Positions 1 to 12,039 of a stretch of DNA of 64,000 nt are shown here, piece by piece; within the stretch, counting starts at the first letter, position 1; every line of letters starts with the position of its first letter. Both the position numbers and the translations under genes were made by a program. The notes beneath the pieces were generated by a model. That model was given only the letters and a program-made list of their open reading frames with translations, was not told where the DNA came from and made no database searches. Origin of the DNA: Volvox africanus (taxonomy: Eukaryota > Chlorophyta > Chlorophyceae > Chlamydomonadales > Volvocaceae); NCBI GenBank assembly GCA_030268105.1, contig BSDZ01000078.1:1178001-1242000 (forward strand), written 5' to 3'.

Positions 1-1354
1 TACATATATAAGGTGGCCAAGCTTCTAATACTTGGTGTGGTCATGGCGGACCGACGCGGTCATATCTAAGCAGAAGTATACATGTCATGTACGTGTTGAT
101 CCAATACGGGAGAAATGATTCGTTCTGGGTACACGACATTGCACATGATTTCAGGCAAGGAACCAAAAGTTCGAAGTGGTTTCGTACATCGCGGCCCCAT
201 TGGCAGCTCTACGTCCTACTTGCCTTAAGTTAGTAATGCTAATAAATATTTACATATATATTAAATATATTATGTAAAATACTGTGATCGTGCAAATTCA
301 TGCTTCTGCGATGTACCGAAAGGGTATACCCTTTGGGCTTCACGAAATAATGATAAAACCAAAGTGATCGTAACAAAGTCCACAGGTCATAACGGATGCA
401 ATGTGGAAAGACGGAGGGGGTATCCATAAATCCTTCTGTGGGACATCTGCACGCCAAGTGTTTCAGGCGGTGTTTTCAAGCGTTCCCATGACTGAAAATA
501 TAATGGAGCCGTTCCATACCATCAATAACTCTAACATAACTTCAAGCTTTGTGTAACAAATCCCATTCCCACCGCGCTCACTTCCACCTGTAGGCATCAA
601 CCCCCTAGTTTGCCAGGTTGGCGAGACGGTTACCCCCGTCCCGGTTGGGTTGGGGAATGTGTGCTGGTACCAACAAGCGCAGCTGCGATGGGGCTGTACG
701 GGGAAATCTCCACTCTAAAATGTACCACAGTTGGTGCAAAAGTCGGGGCCCACAGCCAATTAGGTGCCTCCGACAGTGGCCATCCAGGCCGTGGAGCCCC
801 AAACTGCCCGTATAGTATTTGCATTCCATGAGCGGAATCACAGCCAATGTTTTCAGAGAAATAGAAAATTTACCTCAGGAGTAGAAATCAACTCCATGAT
901 AGCATCAGCACAGCACGTGCGAAGCACGCGTCGAGAATATGGAGCTATACATTGGAATTATTGATGAACGACTAAGGTAAAATTTGAACATATTTTCATT
1001 GAAAATCTTATTGCCGAAACGTATGATTTAGCTCGTGGACGTCCAGCCATCAGAGCTTAGTTGGGAAGCTTTAAGACAATGCGAAAAGGCAACGTGGTTA
1101 ATTTTGACACTAAGCGAGACGTAGATTAACATACACATTCGATAGGAGTGTAAATCATGATATGCTGTGGAACGGTCAGGTTTACATTCGTTGTACGGAA
1201 GAATGTTTTGGAAGGTTCATTCAGTCTGGTATGGCATCACCTAATTATTTGCCTGTCCTTAGTCAAGAAATTTTTTCCTCCTTGTAAGTTATTGCATTAT
1301 ATTCACTTTAGTAGTAGAAGCTTTTGGAAGCAGTCCGCCATGTAGTTACTAGAG
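1..1354. other. Upstream region without a supported gene
   Basis: I see no coding stretch with credible splice signals or a recognisable domain here; the open frames around 605-964 overlap each other on both strands and look like chance. The part nearest 1354 presumably contains the promoter and 5' leader of the heat-shock factor gene that starts at 1355. No convincing three-unit heat-shock element was found. Confidence 0.4.
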
Positions 1355-4300
1355 ATGACTGCAGAAGGCCATACTGCCAGGGGACAGCAAGGCGGCAATC
1401 AGAGCCAGCCAGCTCCATTCCTACGGAAAACGTAAGTGGCCAGTCTCGGTGTGGCTTGTACTAGTGGAGGATTCAATACTTGCTCCTCTATCGGCCTTCT
1501 TATCCCAAGAATTTGTATTTGCGTCCGCAGCTATGATTTAGTTGACGATCACACGACGAATCATATTATCTCATGGGGTCCACAGGGAAAAAGGTAAGCT
1601 CGTGCACCTGCACAACTGGCTTTCGACAATTGCATGCCAGGGACTCGGACTTACCGCAAATTTTATTATTAGCAAAGCCATTCCTCCTAGTTTACTTAGA
1701 GTGTCGTCTTGGGAGTTCCCCCGCAGTTTCGTTGTATGGAGGCCTTCCGAGTTCGCAGCGAACCTGCTACCGCAGTACTTTAAGCACAACAATTTTTCAT
1801 CTTTCGTACGTCAGCTCAATACTTATGTAAGTCGTAGGCCCCAACGGTGCTTGGTCCGTCTCCTCGTCTGTGAACGGGAGGGGGTGTCGTTGAGTACGAG
1901 ACACTACTTTCCGCCGATGAAGTCTTTTCAATTTATATCTGATCAATCGTGATTAATCAAATATCATGTTTGGTATCTCTTGAAAAAATCGTACAGGGCT
2001 TTCGCAAGGTAGACCCCGACCGCTGGGAATTCGCCAACGAGCATTTCCAGCAGCACAACAAGGAGCTTCTTCTGACAATCCATCGCCGTAAACCCGCGTC
2101 AAGCAATGTGGCGATTGCAACTGGCGGAAGCAGCGCCAGTGCTGCTCCAGGAGCGGTTGTCGGTTCAAGCTCGGGATCTCAGGCCGCTGCGCAACTTCTA
2201 TCAGGAGCTCAGCCTACGGCCCTGCAACCACATCCATTTCAAATTTCCGCCTCCAACCAACAATTACCCGATATATCCGCAACCGTCCATGCTACAGTCC
2301 CACCTGTAGCGGCTCCTTCCGCCCCAGTTCCCATTCCCGTCTCAAACACCCTACACAGTCATGGATCCCCCGGTTTGCCCGCGGCAGCAGCCGGTGCTGC
2401 TACTGCCGCGTTCTCCCTCTCCCCGCCCTTCCCACTCGATCTGGGAATTGCGGCCACACTTCCACTGTTTACGTCGCCGTCGCCATCTGGGTCAGCGGCT
2501 GCGGCAACCGTGGCGACAGGAGCAGGAAATGGTGCATTCGGATCGGCGCCGGCTGGACTTCAGACACTGACATTGGGTTCTTCCGTTCCTCCTTTAGTGT
2601 CGCCTTCACCGGGTAGCGCTTTCTCCCGGCCTGTGCCCACGGGTCAAGCCGCTGTAGCACGGGGAGCAATTAAGACGGAAGGCTCTCAATCCGTTGGGGC
2701 ATCACTACTCGGGCCGCTACTGCCTGCGGCGGCGCCATCGAGCTGCGGCAACAACAGCTGTGACGGTCCTGCCATCTCCCGGTTGTCACTCCTCGTGGAT
2801 GAGTACCTAAAACCGGGGCAGCAGATGCTGGCGGCGATAACGCAGCAAACCTCGTTACCTAATCAGGCAGCTCTTGGCATGATATTGAATGACGGTGCCG
2901 CCGCCGCTGCAGATGGCGGCGGCAGCGATAGCGGCGGCGCTGGGCAAGTGAATGGCCTGGGCAACATCGCAGGCGGTGAGGTGCCGACCCCGCCGCCGCC
3001 GCCGCAGCAGCAGCAGCAGCACTGTAGCTACAGCCATAGCTCCACAACGGCGCCGTCCGCATGCTCGGCGGAACAGAGTGATCCAATGGTGGCCGATTCA
3101 GGCGATGGTGCGGGTGGTGACTGCAGCGGCGACAGAGCCGCCACCGCTGCGGCTGTGGCACCAGAGGGGCAAGTGGCTAGCGGTGGCGTTAGTTATAACG
3201 GCAATAAACGAAGTCGTTGTGAAATGGAGCCATCAGCTCCGGATGCGGCTTCGGGGGTGGCGGCTGTGGTGGCGGTGCTTCTGAAGGGCGCTCCGAATCT
3301 GAATCCGCCGCAGCCGCAGCCGCAGCCGCAGCCGCAGCGACAGTTCGCGGCTCAGGCCATGTTTGAGACATGCTCCGCTGGTGCGAGGGGAAGGGGGGAG
3401 GGGGGGTGGAGACGTGGAGGATGGGTTCAGTACGGCCTCATTTAGGGTGACTTTAGGAGGGCGGACTTGCGCGAGGCCTTGATTCGGTTTAAACTTTGAC
3501 TCAGTTTTTGACTCCTGAGTAGGTTATGTATATAATTTTTGGGCTGTATTTTGATAAACCTTTGATAACCACATCAGGCGGCGGCGCTCTTGGCAGTGGC
3601 GGTGGCGGTGGCAGTAGCAACACGTGCTTGACCGGGTACGACGCGGCGGGTAATCCCTTACCCGCCGGCATCACGCGGCCGCTGCCACAGCACCTGGGCG
3701 GTACGACAGCCGCGCTTCTGAGTGAGATGGCGGGGCAGTTAGGGCGACTAACCGCTCTGGCGCGGGAGGTGGAGGGCCTGAAGGAAGAAAATACCGCCTT
3801 GAAGCGCACGATGGAAGCGCTGACGCACGCGTACGGCAGTGTACGACTGCACGGCGCGCCTGCTGGTGGGGACGGCGCCGCCGCCGGCGGTCTGGCGTCG
3901 GGACCTGGCGGGCTTGCAGTTGACGACGCGACGGCGGGGGAGGCTGGCGGATTGGTGAGGTACATGTACGACAACGGGATGGTTGATGGCGGCGCTGCCA
4001 GCGGCGCCAGCGATGGCGCTGCCGGCGGAAGCAGCGGTAGTGGCCCAATGCATTTGGAGGGCACAAGTGTTGCTGTGGCGAATGCGGCGGTGGCTCCGCC
4101 GCCCCCGCCGCCATCTCCAGTGGGAGGGCCAATGGCTGGCTTGATGCCGCTGACGCAGGCGGTTGGGGTCCAACAGAAACGTCTTTGGGATCAGAAGTTG
4201 CGACATGATGATTTGGAAAAGCAGGTACGAAATTTCATTGTGCTGCGTGGATGCCATGGTGTGGTTTTTGTTCGTACGCTTTAATATTTTCAACCATCGT

Positions 4301-7300
4301 GCCGTACCATATCACGCCTAGATGTGACCCTCCTGTCACACGTGGATGTTCTAGTGCCTGGTTCTTATGACCTGGGAATGGCTCTTATGATGCTGTACCA
4401 TCACCGCACCGCACCTTACCCACAGCTTCAAGCTCAGCGTGAGGCAAGCGCCATGCAGGCCGCGAAGACGGCGGCACTGGAGGCGGCCCTCGTGGCTAAT
4501 ACGGCAAAAGTTGTCCATGACGCTGCCGTACTCGGTCGCGTTCTAGATGAGCGAGTGACGGCGCAGAGCGAGGTGGTACGGGATCGTCTGGAGGCGCAGG
4601 TAAGGGCGGGAGGGAGCGGGAGGAATGGGTTTCTCAAGTGCCATGATCATGTACGGCAGACCCCCAGGGTCACGGGAGCCCACCCAGGGCCACGTTACTG
4701 GGCCCTACTTGCAATCTTAACATTGGATTTAGAACAGTTACAAAATGGAACCTCACACAGACGGGCCTTATCCTGCCGCATTGCCCCTTGGCCCTCACTT
4801 GTACGACAGGAACGTGCCAACAAGGTAGCTCAGGATGTCAATCAGCGGTTAGAGGCACGCGTGGCGGAGCTGGAGTCGCTGCTCAAAGGTGCGCGACCGT
4901 CCCGTGGGTCAGTGTAAGTCTGCGGGGCTTGCGCGCCGCCGTGATGGAAACTGTTGGCTTCCGTCACGCTTAGGGTACAGAATAATGATTTCGGAGCGCA
5001 CTCCCAGTTGCGCATTGCAGTTTCCAATTATGTGAACGCCATGTCATGTTGGACCGCCATTCCCTCTTAGACGAGGTAGGTTCGGCCGTCCAATCGTATC
5101 TGAGTAAAGATCGAATGAACTGCCAGTTGAGGCACTCTATTTTCGTTCCATCCGTCGAACGTGCGAAAAACGTGCCATAACCGAGATCCCTTGCACTCTC
5201 CCGTACCCCCGTCGTACCTAGCTTAAACAAGACATGGAATTTTACGGAATGCGTATACGGAACATACCCATGGGATCAATACGCTAGCTTTCATAAGGAA
5301 ATATAGCTTATAGACGCGGAGAGGTTCAAGGCAACTGACGAGTCTGCCACTGTGGTCTCGGTGCATATCGGGGGTAGGGGTGTTACTTTGTGCGTGGGGC
5401 ATATAGCCTGGAGCTTAGGGCCTGATTAGGCAACACGAATCGTGGTGGTGCTGGTGGTGCTGGTGGTCTTGGTCAGAAGAAAAAAGCTGTGGATTAGCGA
5501 TGTCACTCCTGGCCCACGGGTCGGATTGGGCCGCGGCTGCGACATGCCCATGCCGCCACCACTGACTCTCAGTGGCTGCCAGGTTGTCTCTCCTATCCGT
5601 CGCCGCCGCCGCCGCCGCCGCGGCTGCGAACGCCTCCCTTTTTTACCACTCACGATGCAGCGCTGGGGCAGGATGCTTGCACGTTGACGGATGTTAATGC
5701 CGGCATCGGGAGGGTCAGCCTCGGCGCTGCCAGCGGCCAAAAGGTCCCACCGCTGCCGCAGCCGCCACCACCGAGGCCAACGCATAGCCTTCCGTTGAAC
5801 AACTACAACCAGAAACAGAATCACATCAACCATCTCAACTGTCCACCACCCCCGGCCTGGACCGACGCAGCGGCCCTGGATGCACGGGCTCTTAGCTATC
5901 ATGGAAGGGACGCACAGCAGCAGCTACAGACCACTGAGCCGCACGGCATCGGCGGGGCTGCGCCGCCACCGATGGAGGGTCACGACGACGCCGTCGCCTC
6001 GGCGGCGGCGGTGGTAGTGGCTCCGCCTCCACCGCAGCCGCCCCAACGACTGACACTGGCGCTGAGTCCGGAGGCGGAGCTGTATGCGAAATCCATAGAG
6101 GACCGGCTGTGGGGTACGGTGGAGCGGATCGTTAGCAGTGCATCAAACCCGGCAGATGGTGCCAGGTAGGTTGGGGGGTAAGTTTGCCAAGGGTTGATGG
6201 CGGAGAGAGGTTGACGAGGCTGAGGAGAGGTGGTCGAGATTGAGGGAGGAGGGGGTGGGGAAGTGGGAGGGGCCCCCAGGAGGAGAAGCAGTGTGAAAGG
6301 GGTTTTGAATTGGCTTTGTGGCTTTGAGATGATACGGAGGGTACGAGTATTTGTCGATTGAACGATAATCGGTTCATTGGTCGTACAACCGGTTGTATAA
6401 CTCAGGCTGGTGCTTCAAGTCGCAAAGGCTAGACACGACGCGTACGCCGCCACAGCGGCAACAGCAGCCGCCATGGCGCTTAGCAGTAGCAGTGGCGGCG
6501 CCGTTGCTACCGCTGCGGGTACGGGTATTAGTAGCGGAGGTGGAGGTGGGGGCGCCGTCGCCGCCGCCGCTGCTGCCGCTGCGGCGAGTGACGCCAATGG
6601 GCACACCATAGGAGGCAGCGGAGCGAGTGATAGCAACACGCCTGGTGCGAGCGGTTGCAACGCCGGCGACGGCGGTGCCCCTGACGGCGCCATCGCTGGC
6701 GACAGTGGTGGTGGCGGCAGCATCCGCGTCGCGGCCGTCACCGCCGCCACGGTTTCGGGCTCCCCGTTGGTGCTGTGTGGTCGAGCTGCTCCAGCCGGAC
6801 ACGATGTGTGCATCGCCGATATTGAAATGTTTAGAACTGGTCAGCGCGCCATTGACCTTGGCGGCGGCAGCAGTGGCGGCGGTGGCACCAACACCGGTCG
6901 CTACAGCGGCGGCGCGGTTGCATTCTCGGAGCGTCATTCACGTAGACGAGAAACCGCTGCCGCCGCCGCCGCCACGGTGGGGGAGGGTGCGAACTCCAGG
7001 GAAGGCAGCGGGTCCTGTCCTCCGCCACCACTTCCAATACCGTTGCCGCCGACGATGACGACAGCTGTTGGTCTCGGCGGCGGCGGTGTCGACGGCAGTA
7101 GTGATTACATCAGCCGGAGCTTTCGGCTACTTGCTGCCAAGCCGTGCTTTGACAACCTTGCGGCCGTAAACCAACATCAGCACCTTGGATGCTCTCAGCT
7201 AAAATTCCATCCGCACGCAGCATCGGCGTCTGTATCAGCGGCAGCGGCGGGCACTACCATAGTGCCAGGTACGGCATTGGATACGGCAGTGGCAGCAGCC

Positions 7301-7423
7301 AATACCCCGGTAGAAGCTGGTGACGGCGAAGGACATAGCACCACTCCGAATGACGAAAAGGAAAAGGGGCAGCGAAATCAGCAAGATCAGGAAAATGTGG
7401 ACGACATGGACTTGGGCGTTTAG
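1355..7423 (+). CDS. HSF: Heat-shock transcription factor (HSF), 9 exons, 1348 aa
   Basis: Nuclear transcription factor that binds heat-shock elements as a trimer. Exons by my model: 1355-1431, 1531-1593, 1727-1826, 1997-3380, 3578-4224, 4426-4599, 4810-4888, 5661-6165, 6406-7423. All introns are GT-AG, phases match, and the sum is 4047 nt. The DNA-binding domain spans about residues 20-113 and is split over exons 1-4, with hallmark segments [41 protein letters not shown] and [15 protein letters not shown]-like coiled coil is near residues 588-628 and HR-B-like heptads near 738-842, separated by about 110 low-complexity residues. A basic KRSR patch (about 484) may be a nuclear signal. Long Ala/Gly/Gln/Pro-rich tracts fill exons 4, 5, 8 and 9. 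The protein is much longer than usual for HSFs. The family is certain; which algal paralogue it is (HSF1 likely) is inference. Terminal low-complexity exons are the least certain. Confidence 0.93.
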
Positions 7424-9078
7424 GGCATCTGGCGGGGGATTACGATCTCATGGGGCCCACGGGGACGACTTGGGTCACGACCTGTGGCCTCCTTGTACAA
7501 CGGTACGACAGTTCCGTACTTCTTTGGATGGGGTGTCGTAATGTGCGTATGAAAACCTTAATCCTCAGATCGTAGACCGTAAGTTTTAATCCACTGATCC
7601 GGCTCAAAAAATGTGATGGAATGTGCGTGTGGGTATTTATGCGTGTACTTGTAGAGTAGAGCAGTTATATTCGTTGTTACAGTACGTTCTGAGGCAAAGT
7701 GCGGCTTTCCGCTGTGTGGGATGAAGTTATGAAGCTGCGACCCGTGGGTCGAGATTTTGGGATCAGGACCTATATGAACAATGGGTCAAAATCGGTGTGA
7801 CCCGCGGGTCACGACAACTCGTTGTCGTCACCTATCGATCCCCCAACGAGACGCAGTACGAAAAGGTCAAGCTCCTATTTGTGCGGTTAGGTAATTTGGG
7901 CCGCGTCAATGGCGGCGGCGACGTGTACCATCCCCCACGGACAGACGCAGATGGATCCAGAATAACGACCTGTCGTACTTAATAAGCTCCCCATATCCTC
8001 GTACCACTTGACAGTTAGTGGTTAAACGTCGCGTCCAAACGAAAGGTCATTTGCTTGTTCATGAGTAGAAGGCCCGAGTCCATCGCACCATACGTTAACT
8101 TCTCCGGAACCTTAAGGCCCTTGAGGCCCTGATCCTGGCTTGGCTCGCGGGTGGCCCGTGTGGCGGGTAAACTGTCCTTTGTTGTTTGTTTCAAATTTAC
8201 TTAACGGTGTATCTGTGTCTGTCTGTCTGTCTGTCTTGACTGGCGAAAAACCCTTTGTGTCTGCATGGAGGGGCTGCTGTATGTGCTACAGGGAATTCCT
8301 AGCGCCCCCCCCTCCTGGAGTGACGACCGGGCGCACACACACACTCCAGCCCGCCTCGTTGGCGGAAACAAAGGTATCGGTCGCTTTTGACGCTCCCCGT
8401 TACTGCTGTCGACAATTTGGGGATGGACTGGATGCAGCGCTCCTCCTATAGCTTTCTTTCCTTCCGCTCGGTCAGGTCCACAAAAAACGAATCTGCTTCT
8501 GCATTTTTGTTTAGGAAAAAAGAATTGTTGAGGGGTTCTAATGTTTGTGGCCTTATAACATCCTGCTAGATGTTGTCCATATGTGTACGGCAGGGTGTAC
8601 GGCGGCGCACATATGGCTTTTTAAGGATTCCAGCACCCGAAAGTCCGAGAGGAGTCAATCGCAACGCAATGGTGGGTAGATGATGGTGGTGATGAGAGGT
8701 GGTTGTGTAGACGGTTACACGGTTAGGCGCTTTTCAGGTCCAACGGCTAGAATGGTTTCAACTTCGCAACTGCTGGTTTCGTCTCGTTTATTGTACGGCG
8801 GGAGTCAGATACGTGTTTGTTATCAGTCGGATATAAAATCGGCGGGCTTTGAGCAACTGGTATTGGGTGATGCGCCTGGAGGTTGTCATATATTTAATAA
8901 TTTAATTGAGTTTTCGGATTTTAGAACGCTAAGCTAAGGCAGCATAATGTCCGGGTAAGACAACCTATTAGCCCCTGGTAATGCTAATAGTGCGGATTTA
9001 GGCCGGCGCTTTCCGGATGCCTACGCACCCAACACCGACTCGACACCCTCGTGCCCCGCGGGACACCTGTCACCGTTG

Positions 9079-9139
9079 TGTGTGTGCACGCGCGCGCGCG
9101 CGTGTGTGTGTGTGTGAGAGAGAGAGAGAGGAGAGAGAC
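9079..9139. repeat. Alternating GT/CG tract followed by GA repeat
   Basis: A run of GTGTGTG, then alternating CGCG, then GTGTGTG changes into GAGAGAGA. The first part is a perfect alternating purine-pyrimidine tract, the kind that can adopt left-handed DNA. It is intergenic, and no function is shown by the sequence. Confidence 0.8.
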
Positions 9140-9450
9140 GGTGACGGGTGGCGTGTGTGGGGTTCGGGAACAGGTATGGATGCGCGTGTGCTTGTGTGTG
9201 TATGACGGCAGCAGAAGTGGTGGTGGCGGAGGCCGGCTGGGTCCTTTGGGCGAGTGTGTAGTTCTGCGCCGGGTCCGGTGCCCGGTTCCATCTCTCCGTC
9301 TTTCTCGCCCTCCTCTCTAGCTGTTCAAAATGCACTGAGTTGTGTTTTTTGGCAGCAGGTGCAGAGGTGAACGGCGGAAGGGGCAAAATGAGCATTTGTT
9401 TAGTCGCCGCCATAACCAGCTCTGAGGAGCGCACATAGCCCTACTCAAGT

Positions 9451-9494
9451 GGCTGCAACTGCTGCTGCAACTGCTGCTGCTACTGCTGCTGCGG
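9451..9494. repeat. CTG/CTGCAA trinucleotide repeat
   Basis: A tandem run of CTG units with interspersed CAA/CTA units in the intergenic region. No open frame of interest covers it. Confidence 0.75.
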
Positions 9495-9901
9495 CCAATC
9501 GAAAGGGCCCTCCTCCTCTCTGTTCTCCCTATCTCGAAAAAGGGGGGGGGTTGAGGAAGGATTGGCCGCTAACCGGCGGGGGGATACACGTGCAGCGAAT
9601 GAGGAAAGAGCGGAGGTAGTGGAAGTCAGAAAGATGAGGGGAGGGGAACAGTTGCTTAGAATTAAAAAAGATTTGGAGGAACGAAGTTTGGAGGTGGTAT
9701 GCGGATCCTATAGTGGTATGTGTTTGCGGATACAGTGTGCCAGGGAGGGGGAGAGTAACAGATTGTGGACAGCATCCGAGCGAGGGCTGCTCACCAGATA
9801 TTATACTCGCATTTTACATGCACACACGTATATAGTTGTATAGTCTCAACGAAACTGCAAATACCTGTGTTGGGGTGGGGGGTCAGAGATATTTTCGAGA
9901 T

Positions 9902-9927
9902 GACACACACACACACACACACACACA
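9902..9927. repeat. CA dinucleotide repeat
   Basis: A perfect (AC)n run of about 26 bp, one of several CA microsatellites between 9.9 and 10.2 kb. Confidence 0.85.
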
Positions 9928-12039
9928 GAAGATGAATCAATTAAGCCACGCTATAAGTGATTGCAACACACATACGCATGTTTGCATGTACACAAATACA
10001 GGTAGTAATTTCGAACCGACACAGCTATTGACCTGCCCGCGCCATTCCGTGATCTCGCTAACAACATACACACGCATACACACACACACACACAGACAGA
10101 CACTTGCGCGTGTTCATTTGTATATGCGGGTGTATGTTGAGACCGCGTGCTCCTCCAACATATGCGACAGTGCGCGCCCATCCGTCCATACCTCTCGAAA
10201 TCATACCGCGAGACACAAAGACAAGGCTTTACGCATGCTAAAGCGTAAGGCACACAATCCTCGCAAGCCACGCAAACACAATACCTGCACAAGTGATGGG
10301 ACCCACCATTATATGTGCGTGGTTTGATCACCTCACCCCTGTAGTGGGGGGGTGTACAGCTTTACTGCCAATCTCTGCAGCTACGCAACATGGAAGAGCA
10401 GGCTTCCTCCACCACCTTTCCTCCTCCTTTATAAACCTCCTCCCCATCAGTCCCTCACTGCGAGAGGAGTAGGATACGGGAGACACGCTGGAGCTCTCAT
10501 TCTCGCAGAAGAAAATGCTGATATCGCTGAAATTTGGAAAGATCGCGATACACCAGGTGTACGACTTTCGGAAGGGCCTTAAGATGCAGTATTACCTCCT
10601 GGCATATGCGCCTTTAATTCGGCATCTGTTAACCGCTAAACGTGAAACGCAAACGGTAAGCCGCAAACCAGGAGAGATCCAGTATGCCCAAGGAGGAAAG
10701 GGCCTCCTGGCAACGGTAGTACGGCGCTTATACGACATGAGTATGACAGCAGAAGTTCTTTAGGGTTGAACACTTGGCGATGAAGGATGAAACGCGGGAA
10801 GAGGTGACAATGACCTGCTGGCCGCATGTACGTAGGATGCTCTGACAGACTGACAGGCTGGCACGTCAGCCGTCGAGTGTGTTGCAACCAATCATCACGC
10901 GACATTTTCGATGCAGCGCCTCGCCGGCCCGCATTTCATTACCCTGAGCCACATCGGACGTCACTCCTTTTGCGCCTGCTCCTCCTGCTTGAGCTACCTC
11001 TGAACGTCCAATGTATTGTTGCCAAATTCTTTCAGACACAGACAGATTTCCTGAACAAATAACAATAACAGTAATGGATTGTGGTGCTGCCGAGCGCGCA
11101 TTCGCATTCACGCTTGCATGCAGATAACTTTTGCGTGGGGCGAAACCTGCCGTGCGTGCGTGCGACACGAACCTCCTGCTTACTACTAGTGCTGCTGCTA
11201 CGACTGCTATTACTGCTGCTACTGTTCCCTGCGAAACTGCGATGCCGATTCCGTTTTCACCGATGCTCCGAAACCAGAATCCTCTCCTCCTCCTTCAGTC
11301 ACGGCCCTTCAGTCAAGGTCGGTTCCTCATCGTCCTTCCCTCACCTCCTCGCTTCGGCAGCCGACTCGTTCCCTACACCCATCGCCCATTTAGTACGTCA
11401 CCTCCCGCTCCTCCTCTTCCTCCTCAGCCCTTCCCCATCGACGAACCAGCTCCACCACGTTCCTACCCTGCGATTCCTTCCGCTGTTTCGCATCAGACCA
11501 CTGCACGCCGCATATGCCCCTGCCGCCGTCTGGGCGGACAAAAGTAAGGAAGCCCTATAACGTGCATTCGAAATCCAAAGTGCCGCTGAACGAAGGTGCT
11601 GTCAAATACTAACTCGCTAAGATGTGGCTTTGCCGGCTCATCATCTTGTCACGCTGCCCTTCCCAGGCGGTAAAATCGCCGTCATCAAACCGCCACAAAA
11701 CGATGATACGTCGTACTTTCCTGATTTAAAAAACCAACCCTGATCAAAAGCATGTCTTCTGCTATGAACCAACTGTCGCAATATTTATATATTTGACTAA
11801 TCATTCGAATTCGGTAACTCATGTGAGTATCATCCACACAGACAAATCAAGCATTTTTGTCAAGCAGAAACCACAATGGATATACCATTTTTGTAAGGTA
11901 TGTAGAGCTCGCTTCATCCCAAATCTCTCCTTCTCCCTGTCCCAATTCTTACGGTCTTCCGTAGAAGAACATCATCACACCTATGTTACCGTACCCGTGG
12001 GTACATTTCGCCGTGAACTTCATCGTACACGTTCGTCCT

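Larger units (their letters stand above)
7424..12039. other. Intergenic region, simple-sequence rich
   Basis: About 4.6 kb between the HSF stop and the end of the reverse-strand 26-exon gene. It probably includes the 3' UTRs of both convergent genes. It contains TGTC, CA/GT, CG/GT and CTG microsatellites, and several low-complexity open frames (for example 11131-11547, Ser/Pro/Leu rich) without recognisable domains or matching splice context. I cannot support a gene here. Confidence 0.4.

Noticed and set aside
1197..1219. Possible heat-shock element (GAAGGTTC) upstream of HSF
   Set aside because: Only two adjacent half-units are in register; a neighbouring GAA is out of phase, so it is not better than chance.
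6374..6937. Long antisense open frame opposite the last HSF exon
   Set aside because: It is the mirror of GC-rich alanine/glycine repeats in the sense exon; long antisense frames are expected there and no domain is seen.
9021..9434. Open frames over the CG/GT/GA repeats
   Set aside because: Protein would be His/Thr and Ala/Arg dipeptide repeats, typical of microsatellite translation.
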